Made by a program: the position numbers and the translations under genes
Shown: piece after piece, positions 9,194 to 18,090 of the stretch
Layout of the letters: each line of letters begins with the position of its first letter
Position numbering within the stretch: position 1 is the first letter of the stretch
Notes under the pieces: model-generated
The model's input: only the letters and a program-made list of their open reading frames with translations
Databases searched by the model: none
Told to the model about the DNA's origin: nothing
NCBI RefSeq assembly: GCF_004348995.1
Contig: NZ_SMKQ01000014.1
Coordinates: 19,957 to 83,956 of the forward strand
DNA from: Nonomuraea terrae
GTDB taxonomy: Bacteria > Actinomycetota > Actinomycetes > Streptosporangiales > Streptosporangiaceae
DNA: 64,000 nt
Direction: 5' to 3'

Positions 9194-10944
9194 CGATGAT
9201 CCGTCGACTGTTCAACGCGCTCGGCCCTGAGCACGGCGGCGCGCTGCGCCGCCTGCTGGGCTGGTTCACCGCCGCGGCGCTGCTGCAGGGAGTGGCGTTC
9301 GTCCTGCTGGTCCCGGCGCTGCGCGAGCTGCTCAGCGCGGAACCGGAGCGGGCCTGGCCCTGGGTGATCGCCCTCGCGGTGCTGTGGGCCGGCTATGCGG
9401 CGGTGAACTACCCGGCGACGCTGATCGGTTACCGGACCTGTGCGGATCTGCTCCGCGACCTGCACCGCCGCATCGGTGACAAGGTCGCGCAGTTGCCGCC
9501 GGCCTGGTTCACCGCCGATCGCGTCGGCGGGCTCGGGCGCCTGGCCTCGCAGCGCGTGATCGACATCATGGGGCTGCCCGCTCACCTGCTGCGGCAGCTG
9601 GTCGACGCCTTCGTCACACCGCTGGTCGTGGTGCTGGCCATGGTCCTGTTCGACTGGCGGCTGGCCGTTTCGACGGCCGTCGCCGCGGTGGCGGTCGCGG
9701 TGGTGTACCGCGTGGCCAGCCGGGGCATGCAGGCCGCCGACCGGGAGGCGGACCGCATCCACGCCGACGCCGCCGGGCGGGTCGTGGAATTCGCGCGCGC
9801 CCAGCCGGTTCTGCGAGCCTTCGGCCGCACGGTGGAAGGGCATGCCGCCCTCGATGAAGCGCTCGCGGCGCAGCACGCGGCCGGTGGCCGGATGCTCCGC
9901 GCCGGTATGCCGGGCATCGTCGGCCTCGGCTTCATCGCGCAGGCGGGGTTCATCGCGCTGCTGTCCCTGGGCACCTATCTGGTGCTCGACGGTTCGCTGG
10001 CGACGGCCGAACTGGTCGCGCTGCTGGTGCTGGCGGCCCGGTTCGTCGAACCCGTCATGCTCACCGCGGAACTCGGTGGCGCCATCCGGGTCGCCGAGAA
10101 CGCGTTGACCGAAATCAACGCACTGCTCGACACCGAGACGCTGCCCGAACCGGAGAGGACGCGGCGGGCGGACGGGGCCGACATCGAACTCGACGACGTG
10201 CGCTTCGGATACGATGGCACCCCCGTGCTGGACGGGCTGTCGATGCGGGTGCCGCAGGGCCGGATGACCGCCCTGGTCGGCCCGTCCGGTGCGGGCAAGA
10301 CGACCGTGATCAAGCTGATCGCGCGGTTCTTCGATCCCGACGCCGGCACGGTACGGGTGGGCGGTGTGGACGTTCGCGACATGCGGACCGAGGACCTGAC
10401 GTCGCTCATCTCGGTGGTCTTCCAGGACGTCTACCTCTTCGACGGCACGATTCTCGACAACGTGCGCATCGGGCGGCCCGAGGCCACCGACGAGGAGGTC
10501 TACGCCGCCGCCCGCACCGCGCGGGTCGGCGACATCGCCGACCGCCTGCCAGGCGGCTGGGACGCGCCGGTCGGAGAGGGCGGCAGCCGCCTGTCCGGCG
10601 GTGAGCGGCAACGTATCTCGATCGCGCGCGCCCTGCTGAAGAACACACCGATCGTGCTGCTGGACGAGGCCACCGCCGCGCTGGACGCCGACAACGAGCA
10701 CGCCCTGCGGGAGGCCGTCGCGGCGCTGGCCGGGCAGCGCACCGTACTGATGATCACCCACCGCCTGCAGACCATCCGCGACGCCGACCAGATCGTGGTG
10801 CTGGCCGACGGCGTCGCCGCCGAGACCGGAACCCACGAGGAGCTTCTCGCCGCGGGCGGCCGCTACGCCCGGTACTGGCGGGAACGCAGCCGCGCGGCCG
10901 GATGGCGCCTGACCCGCCGCGACACGCTCACCGTCCCGAGCTGA
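9190..10944 (+). CDS. ABC transporter half-protein (IrtB/YbtQ-like partner)
   Basis: A 584-residue fused permease-ATPase with an N-terminal 6-TM domain, Walker A GPSGAGKTT, signature LSGGERQRISIARALL, Walker B IVLLDEAT and His switch MITHRL. It is translationally coupled to the preceding half-transporter, with GGAGG ahead of ATG 9190; ATG 9196 is an alternative. The pair probably forms one heterodimeric transporter, importing a siderophore if the IrtAB/YbtPQ resemblance holds, otherwise exporting. No siderophore biosynthesis gene is in the window. Confidence 0.85.
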   Translation: MTMIRRLFNALGPEHGGALRRLLGWFTAAALLQGVAFVLLVPALRELLSAEPERAWPWVIALAVLWAGYAAVNYPATLIGYRTCADLLRDLHRRIGDKVAQLPPAWFTADRVGGLGRLASQRVIDIMGLPAHLLRQLVDAFVTPLVVVLAMVLFDWRLAVSTAVAAVAVAVVYRVASRGMQAADREADRIHADAAGRVVEFARAQPVLRAFGRTVEGHAALDEALAAQHAAGGRMLRAGMPGIVGLGFIAQAGFIALLSLGTYLVLDGSLATAELVALLVLAARFVEPVMLTAELGGAIRVAENALTEINALLDTETLPEPERTRRADGADIELDDVRFGYDGTPVLDGLSMRVPQGRMTALVGPSGAGKTTVIKLIARFFDPDAGTVRVGGVDVRDMRTEDLTSLISVVFQDVYLFDGTILDNVRIGRPEATDEEVYAAARTARVGDIADRLPGGWDAPVGEGGSRLSGGERQRISIARALLKNTPIVLLDEATAALDADNEHALREAVAALAGQRTVLMITHRLQTIRDADQIVVLADGVAAETGTHEELLAAGGRYARYWRERSRAAGWRLTRRDTLTVPS

Positions 10945-11026
10945 CGAGATCCACCTGTCCGCGATCAGCTGGATCGGAGTGCCGCCTCTCCTGCCCGGCC
11001 GACCCCCAGGGCACCATCCAGAAAAA

Positions 11027-11055
11027 TGAAACGTACTCCAAATTTGTGGTAGACT
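11027..11055 (+). promoter_or_regulatory. Putative sigma70-type promoter of the TetR gene
   Basis: A -35-like TGAAAC (11027-11032) is followed after 17 bases by -10-like TAGACT (11050-11055). The GTG start at 11064 lies eight bases beyond, so the transcript may be leaderless or nearly so. The AT-rich spacer CTCCAAATTTGTGG is weakly symmetric and could be an autoregulatory operator. Confidence 0.45.
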
Positions 11056-11063
11056 CCATCAAT

Positions 11064-11717
11064 GTGGCGGAAGGACTGCGGGAGCGGAAGAAACGGCTGA
11101 CCAGGCAGCGCATCTCCGAGACGGCCGTGCGGCTGTTCGTGGAGCGCGGCTTCGACAACGTGACGATCGCCGAGGTCGCGGCCGTCGCCGAGGTGTCGGT
11201 CAACACCGTCTACAACTACTTCCCGGCCAAGGAGGACCTCGTGCTGCCGCCCGAGGAGGCCTCGCCGCGGCGGCTGGCCGACATCGTGCGAGAGCGGCCC
11301 ACGGGGCAGTCCGCGGCCGGGGCGGTCCTCGCGCGGCTGCGCGAGGAGGTGCGCGAGCGCGAGCGGCGGGTGGGCCTGAGCGCCGGGTTCGGGCGGGTGC
11401 TGGAGATGATGCGGGCCGCGCCCACGCTCACCGCGCGGCTGGAGGAGCTGGGTCACCAGATGACGGAGGCGCTGGGCGCCGTCCTGGCGCAGGAGACCGG
11501 CGCCGGGGCGGACGACCCGCTGCCGCGGGTGGTGGCCTGGCACATCGGCTGCCTGCACGCGCTGGCACTGAGCGAGATCGCCCGCCGTACCGCGGCCGGG
11601 CAGCGGCCCGAGGAGATCGCCGGGGCCGTGCTGGAGTTGCTGGACGCCGCCGAGAGCGTGCTGGGCGAACGCGTCCTGACCTATGCCGTACGAGAGGAGC
11701 CCGTGTGTTCAGGGTGA
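11064..11717 (+). CDS. TetR/AcrR-family transcriptional regulator
   Basis: A 217-residue regulator. The N-terminal HTH contains RQRISETAVRLFVERGFDNV then TIAEVAAVAEVSVNTVYNYF, the classical TetR recognition region; the rest is a variable helical ligand domain. The GTG at 11064 is preferred because residues upstream lack coding character and a promoter abuts it. It sits just downstream of the ABC pair on the same strand and may repress it. Its 3' end overlaps the next gene by 13 bases. Confidence 0.85.
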   Translation: MAEGLRERKKRLTRQRISETAVRLFVERGFDNVTIAEVAAVAEVSVNTVYNYFPAKEDLVLPPEEASPRRLADIVRERPTGQSAAGAVLARLREEVRERERRVGLSAGFGRVLEMMRAAPTLTARLEELGHQMTEALGAVLAQETGAGADDPLPRVVAWHIGCLHALALSEIARRTAAGQRPEEIAGAVLELLDAAESVLGERVLTYAVREEPVCSG

Positions 11718-11992
11718 CGATCAGGGGGAGGTTCGCCGGGCTCGACGACGCCGGGCGGGCCGCCGTACGGGCGGCGGGCGGCATGGCGTTCACCGAGGCG
11801 GGGACGTTCACGCACGACGCGAGCGTGTCGGCGTTCACGTTCCGCTGCCAGGTGCCGGCCGGGCCCGACGATGGCGAGGACGAGGCCGCGCTGGGTGCGA
11901 TGGCGGCGCTGGAGGCGCACGGCCAGCCGCACGAGATCCTGCGGCTCGCCGTGACCGACATGCGGGAGATCAAGATCCGGCGTCGCCGCTGA
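11705..11992 (+). CDS. DUF6204-family protein
   Basis: A 95-residue protein beginning MFRVTIRGRFAGLDDAGRAA, with FTEAGTFTHDASVSAFTFRC, features of the small actinobacterial DUF6204 family of unknown function. It starts with GTG inside the 3' end of the TetR gene, so it is probably cotranslated with it. No catalytic motif is visible. Confidence 0.7.
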   Translation: MFRVTIRGRFAGLDDAGRAAVRAAGGMAFTEAGTFTHDASVSAFTFRCQVPAGPDDGEDEAALGAMAALEAHGQPHEILRLAVTDMREIKIRRRR

Positions 11993-12002
11993 TCTCAGAT
12001 CT

Positions 12003-12015
12003 GGGATATATTCCC
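12003..12015. promoter_or_regulatory. Inverted repeat overlapping a -10 element
   Basis: GGGATATATTCCC has 4-bp arms GGGA/TCCC around TATAT. The -10-like TATATT (12007-12012) lies inside it, and the GTG start of the XRE gene at 12020 is eight bases downstream. This suggests a leaderless, autoregulated promoter. Inferred from position and symmetry only. Confidence 0.4.
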
Positions 12016-12019
12016 GGAT

Positions 12020-12580
12020 GTGATACAGGACGTCGAAGCGCGGCTGGCCGAGCGGCTCGCCGCGTTGCGCGCCGAACGCGGCTGGTCGCTGGAGGAGCTG
12101 GCGAGCCGCTCCGGGATCAGCCGCTCCACACTGTCCCGGCTCGAACGCGGCGAGATCAGCCCCACCTCGGCCCTGCTCGGCAGGCTCTGCGCCGTCTACG
12201 AGCGCACGATGTCGCGGCTGCTGGCCGAGGTCGAGTCAGAGCCGCCGCAGGTCGTCACCGCCGCCGGCCAGCCCGTGTGGCACGACGAGGAGTCCGGGTT
12301 CGTACGCCGCTCAGTGTCGCCGCCACACCCCGCGCTGCGCGGCGAGGTCGTCGAGGGGCGGCTGCGGGCCGGGGCCGACATCGCCTACGACACGCCGCCC
12401 GTGCCCGGGCTGGAGCAGCACGTCTGGGTCCTGGAAGGGACGGTGGAGATCACCGCCGACGGGCGTACGCATCGGGTGGAGGCGGGCGACTGCCTGCGCT
12501 TCCGCCTGTGGGGCGCCTCCCGGTTCCGCTGCCCCGGCCCCGGCCCCGTACGGTACGCGATCTTCGTCGTCCTGCCCTGA
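12020..12580 (+). CDS. XRE-family regulator with C-terminal cupin domain
   Basis: A 186-residue two-domain regulator. Residues ~8-65 form an XRE/Cro HTH (LEELASRSGISRSTLSRLER, then GEISPTSALLGRLC). Residues ~105-185 are a cupin sensor (VLEGTVEITADGRTHRVEAG). Such HTH-cupin proteins usually sense small metabolites. It starts with GTG at 12020 directly behind the palindrome. The next gene, a GNAT acetyltransferase, follows after 19 bases with its own strong ribosome site and is the obvious target. Confidence 0.85.
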   Translation: MIQDVEARLAERLAALRAERGWSLEELASRSGISRSTLSRLERGEISPTSALLGRLCAVYERTMSRLLAEVESEPPQVVTAAGQPVWHDEESGFVRRSVSPPHPALRGEVVEGRLRAGADIAYDTPPVPGLEQHVWVLEGTVEITADGRTHRVEAGDCLRFRLWGASRFRCPGPGPVRYAIFVVLP

Positions 12581-12599
12581 CCCCCGATCGGAGGAGTGC

Positions 12600-13118
12600 A
12601 TGCCCAGCATCGAGCGCGTGTCCGCCGCGGAGTTCGGCTCCTGCGTCAAGGAGCTGGCGGACCTGCTGGCCGACGCCGTGGAGGGTGGCGCGTCCGTCGG
12701 GTTCGTGACGCCGTTCGACCACGAGGCCGCCGCCGCGTGGTGGCGGGCGCAGGCCCCGGCGGTGGCGGCCGGCAGCCACCTGGTGTGGGCCTGCCGCGAG
12801 GACGGCGTCCTGCTCGGCACCGTCAGCCTGGTCCTGGCGAGCAAGCCCAACTCCCGCCACCGCGCCGAGCTGGTCAAGCTGATGGTCCGCCGCTCCGCGC
12901 GCGGACGGGGCCTGTCGCGCGCCCTGCTGGCCACCGCCGAGCGGGCCGCGGCCGAGGCGGGGATCGAGCTGCTGATGCTCGACACCGAGACCGGCAGCGC
13001 CGCCGAGCGCGTCTACCTCACCGGCGGCTGGACCCGTTACGGCATCGTCCCCGCGTACGCCGGAGCGCCCGACGGGACGCTGCTCGACTGCAGCTTCTTC
13101 TACAAGCGCCTCTCATAG
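12600..13118 (+). CDS. GNAT-family N-acetyltransferase
   Basis: A 172-residue acetyltransferase. The acetyl-CoA binding segment is VKLMVRRSARGRGLSRALLA (R/QxxGxG/A type), preceded by the beta-strand GTVSLVLAS and followed by LLMLDTETGSAAERVYLTGG. Substrate unknown. A perfect GGAGGAG precedes ATG 12600. It is probably cotranscribed with the XRE-cupin regulator. Its last six bases overlap the 3' end of the convergent RpiR gene. Confidence 0.85.
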   Translation: MPSIERVSAAEFGSCVKELADLLADAVEGGASVGFVTPFDHEAAAAWWRAQAPAVAAGSHLVWACREDGVLLGTVSLVLASKPNSRHRAELVKLMVRRSARGRGLSRALLATAERAAAEAGIELLMLDTETGSAAERVYLTGGWTRYGIVPAYAGAPDGTLLDCSFFYKRLS

Positions 13119-13943
13119 CGTCTGGGCTAGCGCGTCGAGGTCGGCGAGGCGGCCGGCGGGGGCCAGGCGGGCGGCCGCGGCGACGAGCAGCAGCTCGGTG
13201 ACGGCGATCTCGTGCGCCAGCGGCGCGATCGGCCCGGCGGCCTCGCGCGGCAACCTGATCAGCACCTCCGCCTCGGCGGCCAGCGGCGACTCCCAGGCGT
13301 CGGTGACCAGCACCAGCCGCGCGTCGCGGGCGCGCGCGGCGCGCACGAAGCGGGCGGTGGCGGAGGAGTAGCGGCGGAAGTCGTACGCGACGACCAGGTC
13401 GGATCCGCTGAGATCGAGCACGGTACGGGCGCGGGCGTACGCGGGCTCCGGCACCCGGTGCACGCCCGGCCGCAGGCCGGACAGCTGGCGTACCAGGTAT
13501 TCGGCGGCCAGCTCGCTCAGCGGGCCGCCGAGCGCCCACACGGTGCGGGCGTCCGCCAGCAGGGCCGCCACGGTCTGACAGAGCTGCTCGGGGACGGCGG
13601 CGAGTGTGCCCTCCAGGCCGGTCCGCAGGTCCTGCGCGGCCTGCCACACCTGCGCGCCGGTCGTCGCTTCGGCCGGTGCGGTGGGGGCTCGGGTGACGAA
13701 CTCCAGGAGGCGGGAGCGGTCGCGTACGGCGGCCTGGAAGTCGGCGAAGCCGGCGTAGCCGAGCCGGTCGAAGAGCCGGGAGGCGGTCGGCGGGCTCACC
13801 CCGGCGCGCTCGGCGAGCGCCCGCAGGGATCCCAGCGCCGCGAAGGGGTGGTCGTCGAGCAGCACCCGCACGACCGCTCGCTCACCGGGCGGCAGGTCGG
13901 GGTAGGCGGCGCCGAGCTTGGCCTTGATCGGGTCGTTCTCCAC
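13113..13943 (-). CDS. MurR/RpiR-family transcriptional regulator
   Basis: A 276-residue protein with an N-terminal RpiR HTH (ALGSLRALAERAGVSPPTAS, then RLFDRLGYAGFADFQ) and a C-terminal SIS sugar-isomerase-like domain (residues ~125-260; TVWALGGPLSELAAEYLVRQ). SIS-domain regulators normally bind phosphosugars or related metabolites. The GTG start at 13941-13943 abuts a candidate operator. It is divergent from threonine synthase, suggesting it controls that gene and itself. Confidence 0.85.
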   Translation of the reverse strand: MENDPIKAKLGAAYPDLPPGERAVVRVLLDDHPFAALGSLRALAERAGVSPPTASRLFDRLGYAGFADFQAAVRDRSRLLEFVTRAPTAPAEATTGAQVWQAAQDLRTGLEGTLAAVPEQLCQTVAALLADARTVWALGGPLSELAAEYLVRQLSGLRPGVHRVPEPAYARARTVLDLSGSDLVVAYDFRRYSSATARFVRAARARDARLVLVTDAWESPLAAEAEVLIRLPREAAGPIAPLAHEIAVTELLLVAAAARLAPAGRLADLDALAQTL

Positions 13944-13945
13944 CT

Positions 13946-13997
13946 GACAAATGTTACATCAACCGATATTTGCTCATAAACATGGAACAAGTGTTAC
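13946..13997. promoter_or_regulatory. Two matching candidate RpiR operators
   Basis: GACAAATGTTAC (13946-13957) and AACAAGTGTTAC (13986-13997) share ACAAnTGTTAC, each with an AACA/TGTT-type dyad. They lie 40 bp apart, about four helical turns, on the same DNA face. One adjoins the RpiR start, the other lies just before thrC, ideal for joint repression by a dimer of dimers. Inferred. Confidence 0.5.
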
Positions 13998-14006
13998 GGT
14001 CCTGGC

Positions 14007-15071
14007 ATGAGTCCCTGGAACGGCCTGATCGACAGCGCGTACCGGCGGTGGCTGCCGGTCACCCCCGGCACCCCGTCCGTCTCCCTCAACGAGGGCAACA
14101 CCCCGCTGCTGCGTTCGGAGCACCTGTCGGGCCTCACCGGATGTGAGGTCTGGCTGAAGGTGGAGGGCGCCAACCCGACGGGGTCCTTCAAGGACCGCGG
14201 CATGACCGTCGCCATCAGCCGCGCCGCCGAGGCCGGCGCCGAGACCGTCATCTGCGCCTCCACCGGCAACACCAGCGCCTCGGCCGCCGCGTACGCCGCC
14301 CGCGCCGGGCTGACCGCCGCCGTCCTGGTCCCCAAGGGCCGCGTCGCGCTGGGCAAGCTCAGCCAGGCCGTCCGGTACGGCGCCGAGATCGTCGAGGTCG
14401 GCGGCACGTTCGACGACTGCCTGCGGGTGGCCCGCGAACTGGCCGCGCACCACCCGGTCGCGCTGGTCAACTCGGTCGGGAACGAGCTGCGCCTGGCGGG
14501 GCAGCGCACGGTGGCGTACGAGGTCGTGGACGCCCTGGGCGGGGCGCCTGACGTGCATTGCCTGCCGGTCGGCAACGGCGGCAACATCACCGCCACGTGG
14601 GGCGGCTACCAGGCCTACCGCGACGCCGGGTTGTCGGACGGGCTGCCGCGCATGTGGGGTTTCCAGGCGGCCGGTGCGGCGCCGCTCGTGCACGGGGCGC
14701 CCGTGGCGGCGCCGCGTACGGAGGCGACGGCGATCAACGTCGGCAACCCGGCCACCTGGGACGGGGCCGTGGCCGCCCGCGATGAGTCCGGAGGGCTGAT
14801 CGGGGCGGTGAGCGACGAGCAGATCTTCGCCGCGTACCGGATGCTGGCCCGCCGCGACGGCGTCTTCGCCGAGCCGGCGTCGGCGGCCGGAGTCGCAGGG
14901 CTCCTCGACCGGCACGCCCGGGGCCTGCTGGAGCCGGGTCTGCGGATCGTGATCACTCTGAGCGGGAACGGCCTGAAGGACCTCGACGCCTCCCTGCGCG
15001 ACGGCTACACACCCCGGGAGACCGCGGCCACCTCCACCGCCGTAGCCCGCGCCCTCCACCTGGCCGCCTGA
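14007..15071 (+). CDS. thrC: Threonine synthase
   Basis: A 354-residue PLP enzyme of the short actinobacterial threonine synthase type. It converts O-phosphohomoserine to threonine in the cytoplasm. The PLP lysine is K62 in [29 protein letters not shown] is the phosphate/PLP ring region, and [17 protein letters not shown] is the glycine loop. The C-terminus shows [13 protein letters not shown]. The full domain is present. Divergent pairing with an RpiR regulator is unusual for a core biosynthetic gene, so this may be a second copy under metabolite control. Confidence 0.9.
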   Translation: MSPWNGLIDSAYRRWLPVTPGTPSVSLNEGNTPLLRSEHLSGLTGCEVWLKVEGANPTGSFKDRGMTVAISRAAEAGAETVICASTGNTSASAAAYAARAGLTAAVLVPKGRVALGKLSQAVRYGAEIVEVGGTFDDCLRVARELAAHHPVALVNSVGNELRLAGQRTVAYEVVDALGGAPDVHCLPVGNGGNITATWGGYQAYRDAGLSDGLPRMWGFQAAGAAPLVHGAPVAAPRTEATAINVGNPATWDGAVAARDESGGLIGAVSDEQIFAAYRMLARRDGVFAEPASAAGVAGLLDRHARGLLEPGLRIVITLSGNGLKDLDASLRDGYTPRETAATSTAVARALHLAA

Positions 15072-15340
15072 CCGTTGGAGGACCGGCGCCCCGCGGCCGT
15101 GCGCCGAGGGGAACCGCTGAGGCCCGGACGTCGGCCACCTCCCCTTCCTGCCGGAAGGATCTCAGCGCACGACGGTGTGTCGGCGTGTTTGAGGCGGTAG
15201 GCGTGGCTACCTACTGAAACTACTGTTCGTCACTGTTTGGTGACGTTAAGTGATTCGCTGCTCGGGGACGGGTTTTGCGACGAAGTTTGCGAGGACTTCT
15301 GATTGGCGGATCGCTCTTGGGTCCGCGAGAGGACGAGTCC

Positions 15341-15976
15341 GTGGCCCCGACCAGATTGCGCCCGGTTCTGTGGCCTGGGGCGGCTGCGGCGCTGTTGTTC
15401 AGCGCTGCGGCGTCTGCGCCGCTGGACGTTTCCGACACCGTCGCCTGCAGCCGGCTGCTCGAGCCTGAACGGACGTATCGCGCCCATCGGCAGACGTTCA
15501 CCACCGACGCGGCTGGGCGGCCGGTCGATGCTCTGGCCAGGACGCTGGTCGATCGTGACGCTCCGCGCGGCGAGTGCGAGGGCGCCGTGGGGGACTGGGG
15601 TGGACGGGGGGACTGGCAGGGCGGTCATCTCATCGCGGCCTCCTTCTACGGCGTGAGCATGCGGTACAACCTGGTCCCGATGCGCGGCAGGCAGATCAAC
15701 CAGGGGCTGATGGCCCGCGTCGAGAACGGCGCCCGCGCCTGCCTGGAGGGCGACGGCAGCGTGGCCGACTACCGGGTGCGCCTGCGCTACCCCGACCGCA
15801 AGGCGCTCGCGCCCGACCGCATCCACATCACCATGACCCCGAAGATCTCCGGCGTGACGCGCAGGATCACGCTCACCCTGCCCAACGACAGCCTGTCCGA
15901 GCGGGAGTTCGACGCCTGGGGCGAGCGGATCGCCCGGGCGTTCCGCCAGGCCCGCTGCGACCGGGACGGCGCCTAG
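15341..15976 (+). CDS. Secreted DNA/RNA non-specific endonuclease-like protein
   Basis: A 211-residue protein with a signal-peptide-like N-terminus (basic start then LWPGAAAALLFSAAASAPLD). The nuclease core is GDWQGGHLIAASFYGVSMRY followed by NLVPMRGRQINQG, matching the ENDO_NUC family where the His acts as base and the Asn binds Mg. Two cysteines (in VACSRLL and GECEGA) could form a disulfide. GTG at 15341 is chosen because GAGAGG precedes it and it gives a good leader. It probably acts outside the cell. The DRGH signature is altered to WQGGH, so activity is likely but not certain. Confidence 0.7.
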   Translation: MAPTRLRPVLWPGAAAALLFSAAASAPLDVSDTVACSRLLEPERTYRAHRQTFTTDAAGRPVDALARTLVDRDAPRGECEGAVGDWGGRGDWQGGHLIAASFYGVSMRYNLVPMRGRQINQGLMARVENGARACLEGDGSVADYRVRLRYPDRKALAPDRIHITMTPKISGVTRRITLTLPNDSLSEREFDAWGERIARAFRQARCDRDGA

Positions 15977-16074
15977 CCCGCCGCGCCGGTATCGATCGCC
16001 AGCAGACGATCGGCCGGAAAGTTGTGGAATACCTCCATGCCGCAGTGTGTCCGTTCTGGTGTGGGATCGAGCCC

Positions 16075-16683
16075 ATGAACGATGTAGGCAAGCAGCGCAG
16101 GTTCCCCACGGGCGACCTGGCGAGAGTGGCGGTGTTCGCCGCGCTCATCGCGGTCCTCGGCATGCCCGGCTCGCTGAACGTCTTCGGCAACGCCGTCCCC
16201 ATCACCCTGCAGACCCTCGGCGTCATGCTGGCGGGCGTGATCCTCGGCACATGGCGGGCCGCGCTGGCCGTCGTCGTGCTCCTCGTCCTGGTGGCCGCGG
16301 GGTTGCCGCTGCTGTCCGGCGGGCGGGGCGGGCTCGGGGCGTTCGTCGGGCCGTCGGCCGGGTTCCTGATCGGCTGGATCCCCGGTGCGGCCGTGACCGG
16401 CTGGCTCGTCGAGCGGGCGGGCCGCGACCCCGGCATCGTCCGGCTCGTGGTGGCGTGCCTCGTGGGCGGTGTCGGCGTGATCTACCTGTTCGGCATCCCG
16501 GTCCAGGCCGTCGTCACCGGCGTCCCCCTCGGCACGACGGCCCTTCTTTCGCTCGCCTTCCTTCCCGGTGACCTGATCAAGGCGGTGCTGGCCTCCGTGA
16601 TCGCCCGCGGCACCCAGCGGGCCTACCCCGACGCGATCCCGGCCGTGCACCAGGAACGCCTGCGCGCCGGCGGGGGGCGTTGA
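16075..16683 (+). CDS. bioY: Biotin ECF transporter substrate-binding protein BioY
   Basis: A 202-residue integral membrane S-component with about six hydrophobic segments. The BioY signature is evident: VAVFAALIAVLGMPGS, VPITLQTLGVMLAGVILGTW and GPSAGFLIGWIPGAAV. It binds biotin and docks with the BioM/BioN energizing module encoded 2.5 kb downstream in the same run of genes. Only a weak ribosome site precedes ATG 16075. No BirA-, BioR- or BioQ-type operator was recognised upstream. Confidence 0.9.
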   Translation: MNDVGKQRRFPTGDLARVAVFAALIAVLGMPGSLNVFGNAVPITLQTLGVMLAGVILGTWRAALAVVVLLVLVAAGLPLLSGGRGGLGAFVGPSAGFLIGWIPGAAVTGWLVERAGRDPGIVRLVVACLVGGVGVIYLFGIPVQAVVTGVPLGTTALLSLAFLPGDLIKAVLASVIARGTQRAYPDAIPAVHQERLRAGGGR

Positions 16684-16690
16684 CCGCTCG

Positions 16691-18052
16691 ATGCCCGTAG
16701 CGCAAGACGTGATCCGGCACGCCGCCGAGCGACCCTCGAAGCTCGCGGCGTGCGGCCCGGGAGGCGAGCTCACCTACGCCGAGCTCGCCGGCAAGATCAG
16801 CGGTGCCGCGCGGCACCTGCTGCGCCGGGGGATCGGCCCCGGCACCATCGTCGCCCTCGCTCTGGCCGACCCGGTCGAACTGCTCGCCGCCGTGCTGGCG
16901 GCCGACCTGGCGGGGGCGACGCCGCTCATCGGCGACCACACCTGGGACCGCCGCCGCTGGTCCCAGGTCACCGCCCCGGTCGGCCCGGTGGCGTTCGTCG
17001 GCAGGCCGCTGCCGTACGCCGCCGGACCGCCCGTACGACGGGAGCCGCGCCCGGAGGACCCGGCGTGGGCCTGCTTCAGCTCCGGCAGCACCGGCCGGCC
17101 GCGCGCGATCGTCCGCCGCCGCGCCTCATGGACGGCATCGTTCCCGCACCTCAGTGACCTGGCCGGGATCGGGCCCGACGACGTGGTGCTGGTGCCCGGC
17201 CCCCTGGTGTCCTCTCTGTACGCCTTCGCCGCCGTGCACGCCCTGGCCACCGGCGCGACCGCCGTCGTGCCCGGCCGCTGGCCGGCGCGCCGCTCGCTGG
17301 CCGCGCACCTGGCGGGGGCGACGGTCGTGCACCTGGTGCCGCACCGCCTGCCCGACGTGGTCGGCCGTTCCGGCTCGTCCCTGCGCGCGGCCGTGGTCGG
17401 CGGCGCGGCCCTGGCCCCCGGCACGCGGGAGGAGGCCGGCCGCGCCGGGCTGCACGTGCTGGCCTACTACGGGGCGACCGAGCTGTCGTTCGTCGCCGTG
17501 GACGTCGACGGCGACGGGCTGCGCCCGTTCCCCGGCGTGGAGATCGAGGTCCGCCCCGAGGCGGGCTCGTCGTTCGGGGAGGTGTGGGTGCGCTCGCCGT
17601 GGCTGGCCGACGGCTACCTGGGCGACGCGGCGGGCCCGTTGCGGCGTGACCGCGACGGCTGGGTGACCGTCGGCGACGTGGCGCAGCCGTACCGGCCGGG
17701 GGAGGTGCTGCGGGTGCGGGGGCGCGGCGACGGCGCGATCCAGACCGGTGGCGCCACCGTCGTGCCCGAGGACGTCGAGGAGGTGCTGCGGAAGGTGCCG
17801 GGCGTGGGCGACGTCGTGGTGGTCGGCTCGCCGCACCCGTCGCTGGGCGCGGTGGTCACGGCCATCGTCGAGGGCGCGCCGCCCCGGGCGCTGCTTGAGG
17901 CGACCGCCAGGACCGGCCTGGACGCGGCGCAGCGGCCCCGCCGCTGGTACGGCGTGCTGAGCCTGCCGCGCACGGCGACCGGCAAACCGGCGCGCGCCCT
18001 GGTCGCGGCCCGCCTGGCCGACGGCGACCCCGGCATCCGGCGGCTGACCTGA
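16691..18052 (+). CDS. AMP-dependent acyl-CoA synthetase/ligase-like protein
   Basis: A 453-residue adenylate-forming enzyme. The ATP-binding loop FSSGSTGRPRAI, the YYGATELS motif, and the C-terminal ATGKPARALV containing the catalytic Lys are all present, although the protein is shorter than typical ~520-residue acyl-CoA ligases. It is tightly linked to bioY (7-bp gap) and to a thiolase-like gene. The order bioY/ligase/thiolase mirrors the yhfS-yhfT-yhfU (bioY) group of Bacillus, so a role in pimeloyl or fatty-acyl metabolism tied to biotin is plausible but unproven. Confidence 0.8.
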   Translation: MPVAQDVIRHAAERPSKLAACGPGGELTYAELAGKISGAARHLLRRGIGPGTIVALALADPVELLAAVLAADLAGATPLIGDHTWDRRRWSQVTAPVGPVAFVGRPLPYAAGPPVRREPRPEDPAWACFSSGSTGRPRAIVRRRASWTASFPHLSDLAGIGPDDVVLVPGPLVSSLYAFAAVHALATGATAVVPGRWPARRSLAAHLAGATVVHLVPHRLPDVVGRSGSSLRAAVVGGAALAPGTREEAGRAGLHVLAYYGATELSFVAVDVDGDGLRPFPGVEIEVRPEAGSSFGEVWVRSPWLADGYLGDAAGPLRRDRDGWVTVGDVAQPYRPGEVLRVRGRGDGAIQTGGATVVPEDVEEVLRKVPGVGDVVVVGSPHPSLGAVVTAIVEGAPPRALLEATARTGLDAAQRPRRWYGVLSLPRTATGKPARALVAARLADGDPGIRRLT

Positions 18053-18090
18053 ACACGCCCGCCGACCATCTGAAGTCACGAGGTCTGAAC

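Noticed and set aside
7820..10836. Reverse frames of 421 and 558 codons
   Set aside because: Shadows of the two ABC transporter genes; no domain and His/Gln/Arg-rich composition.
15977..16074. BirA/BioQ/BioR-type operator upstream of bioY
   Set aside because: No TGAAC-N3-GTTCA-like or other known biotin-regulator dyad was seen; CGATCG copies are short and commonplace.
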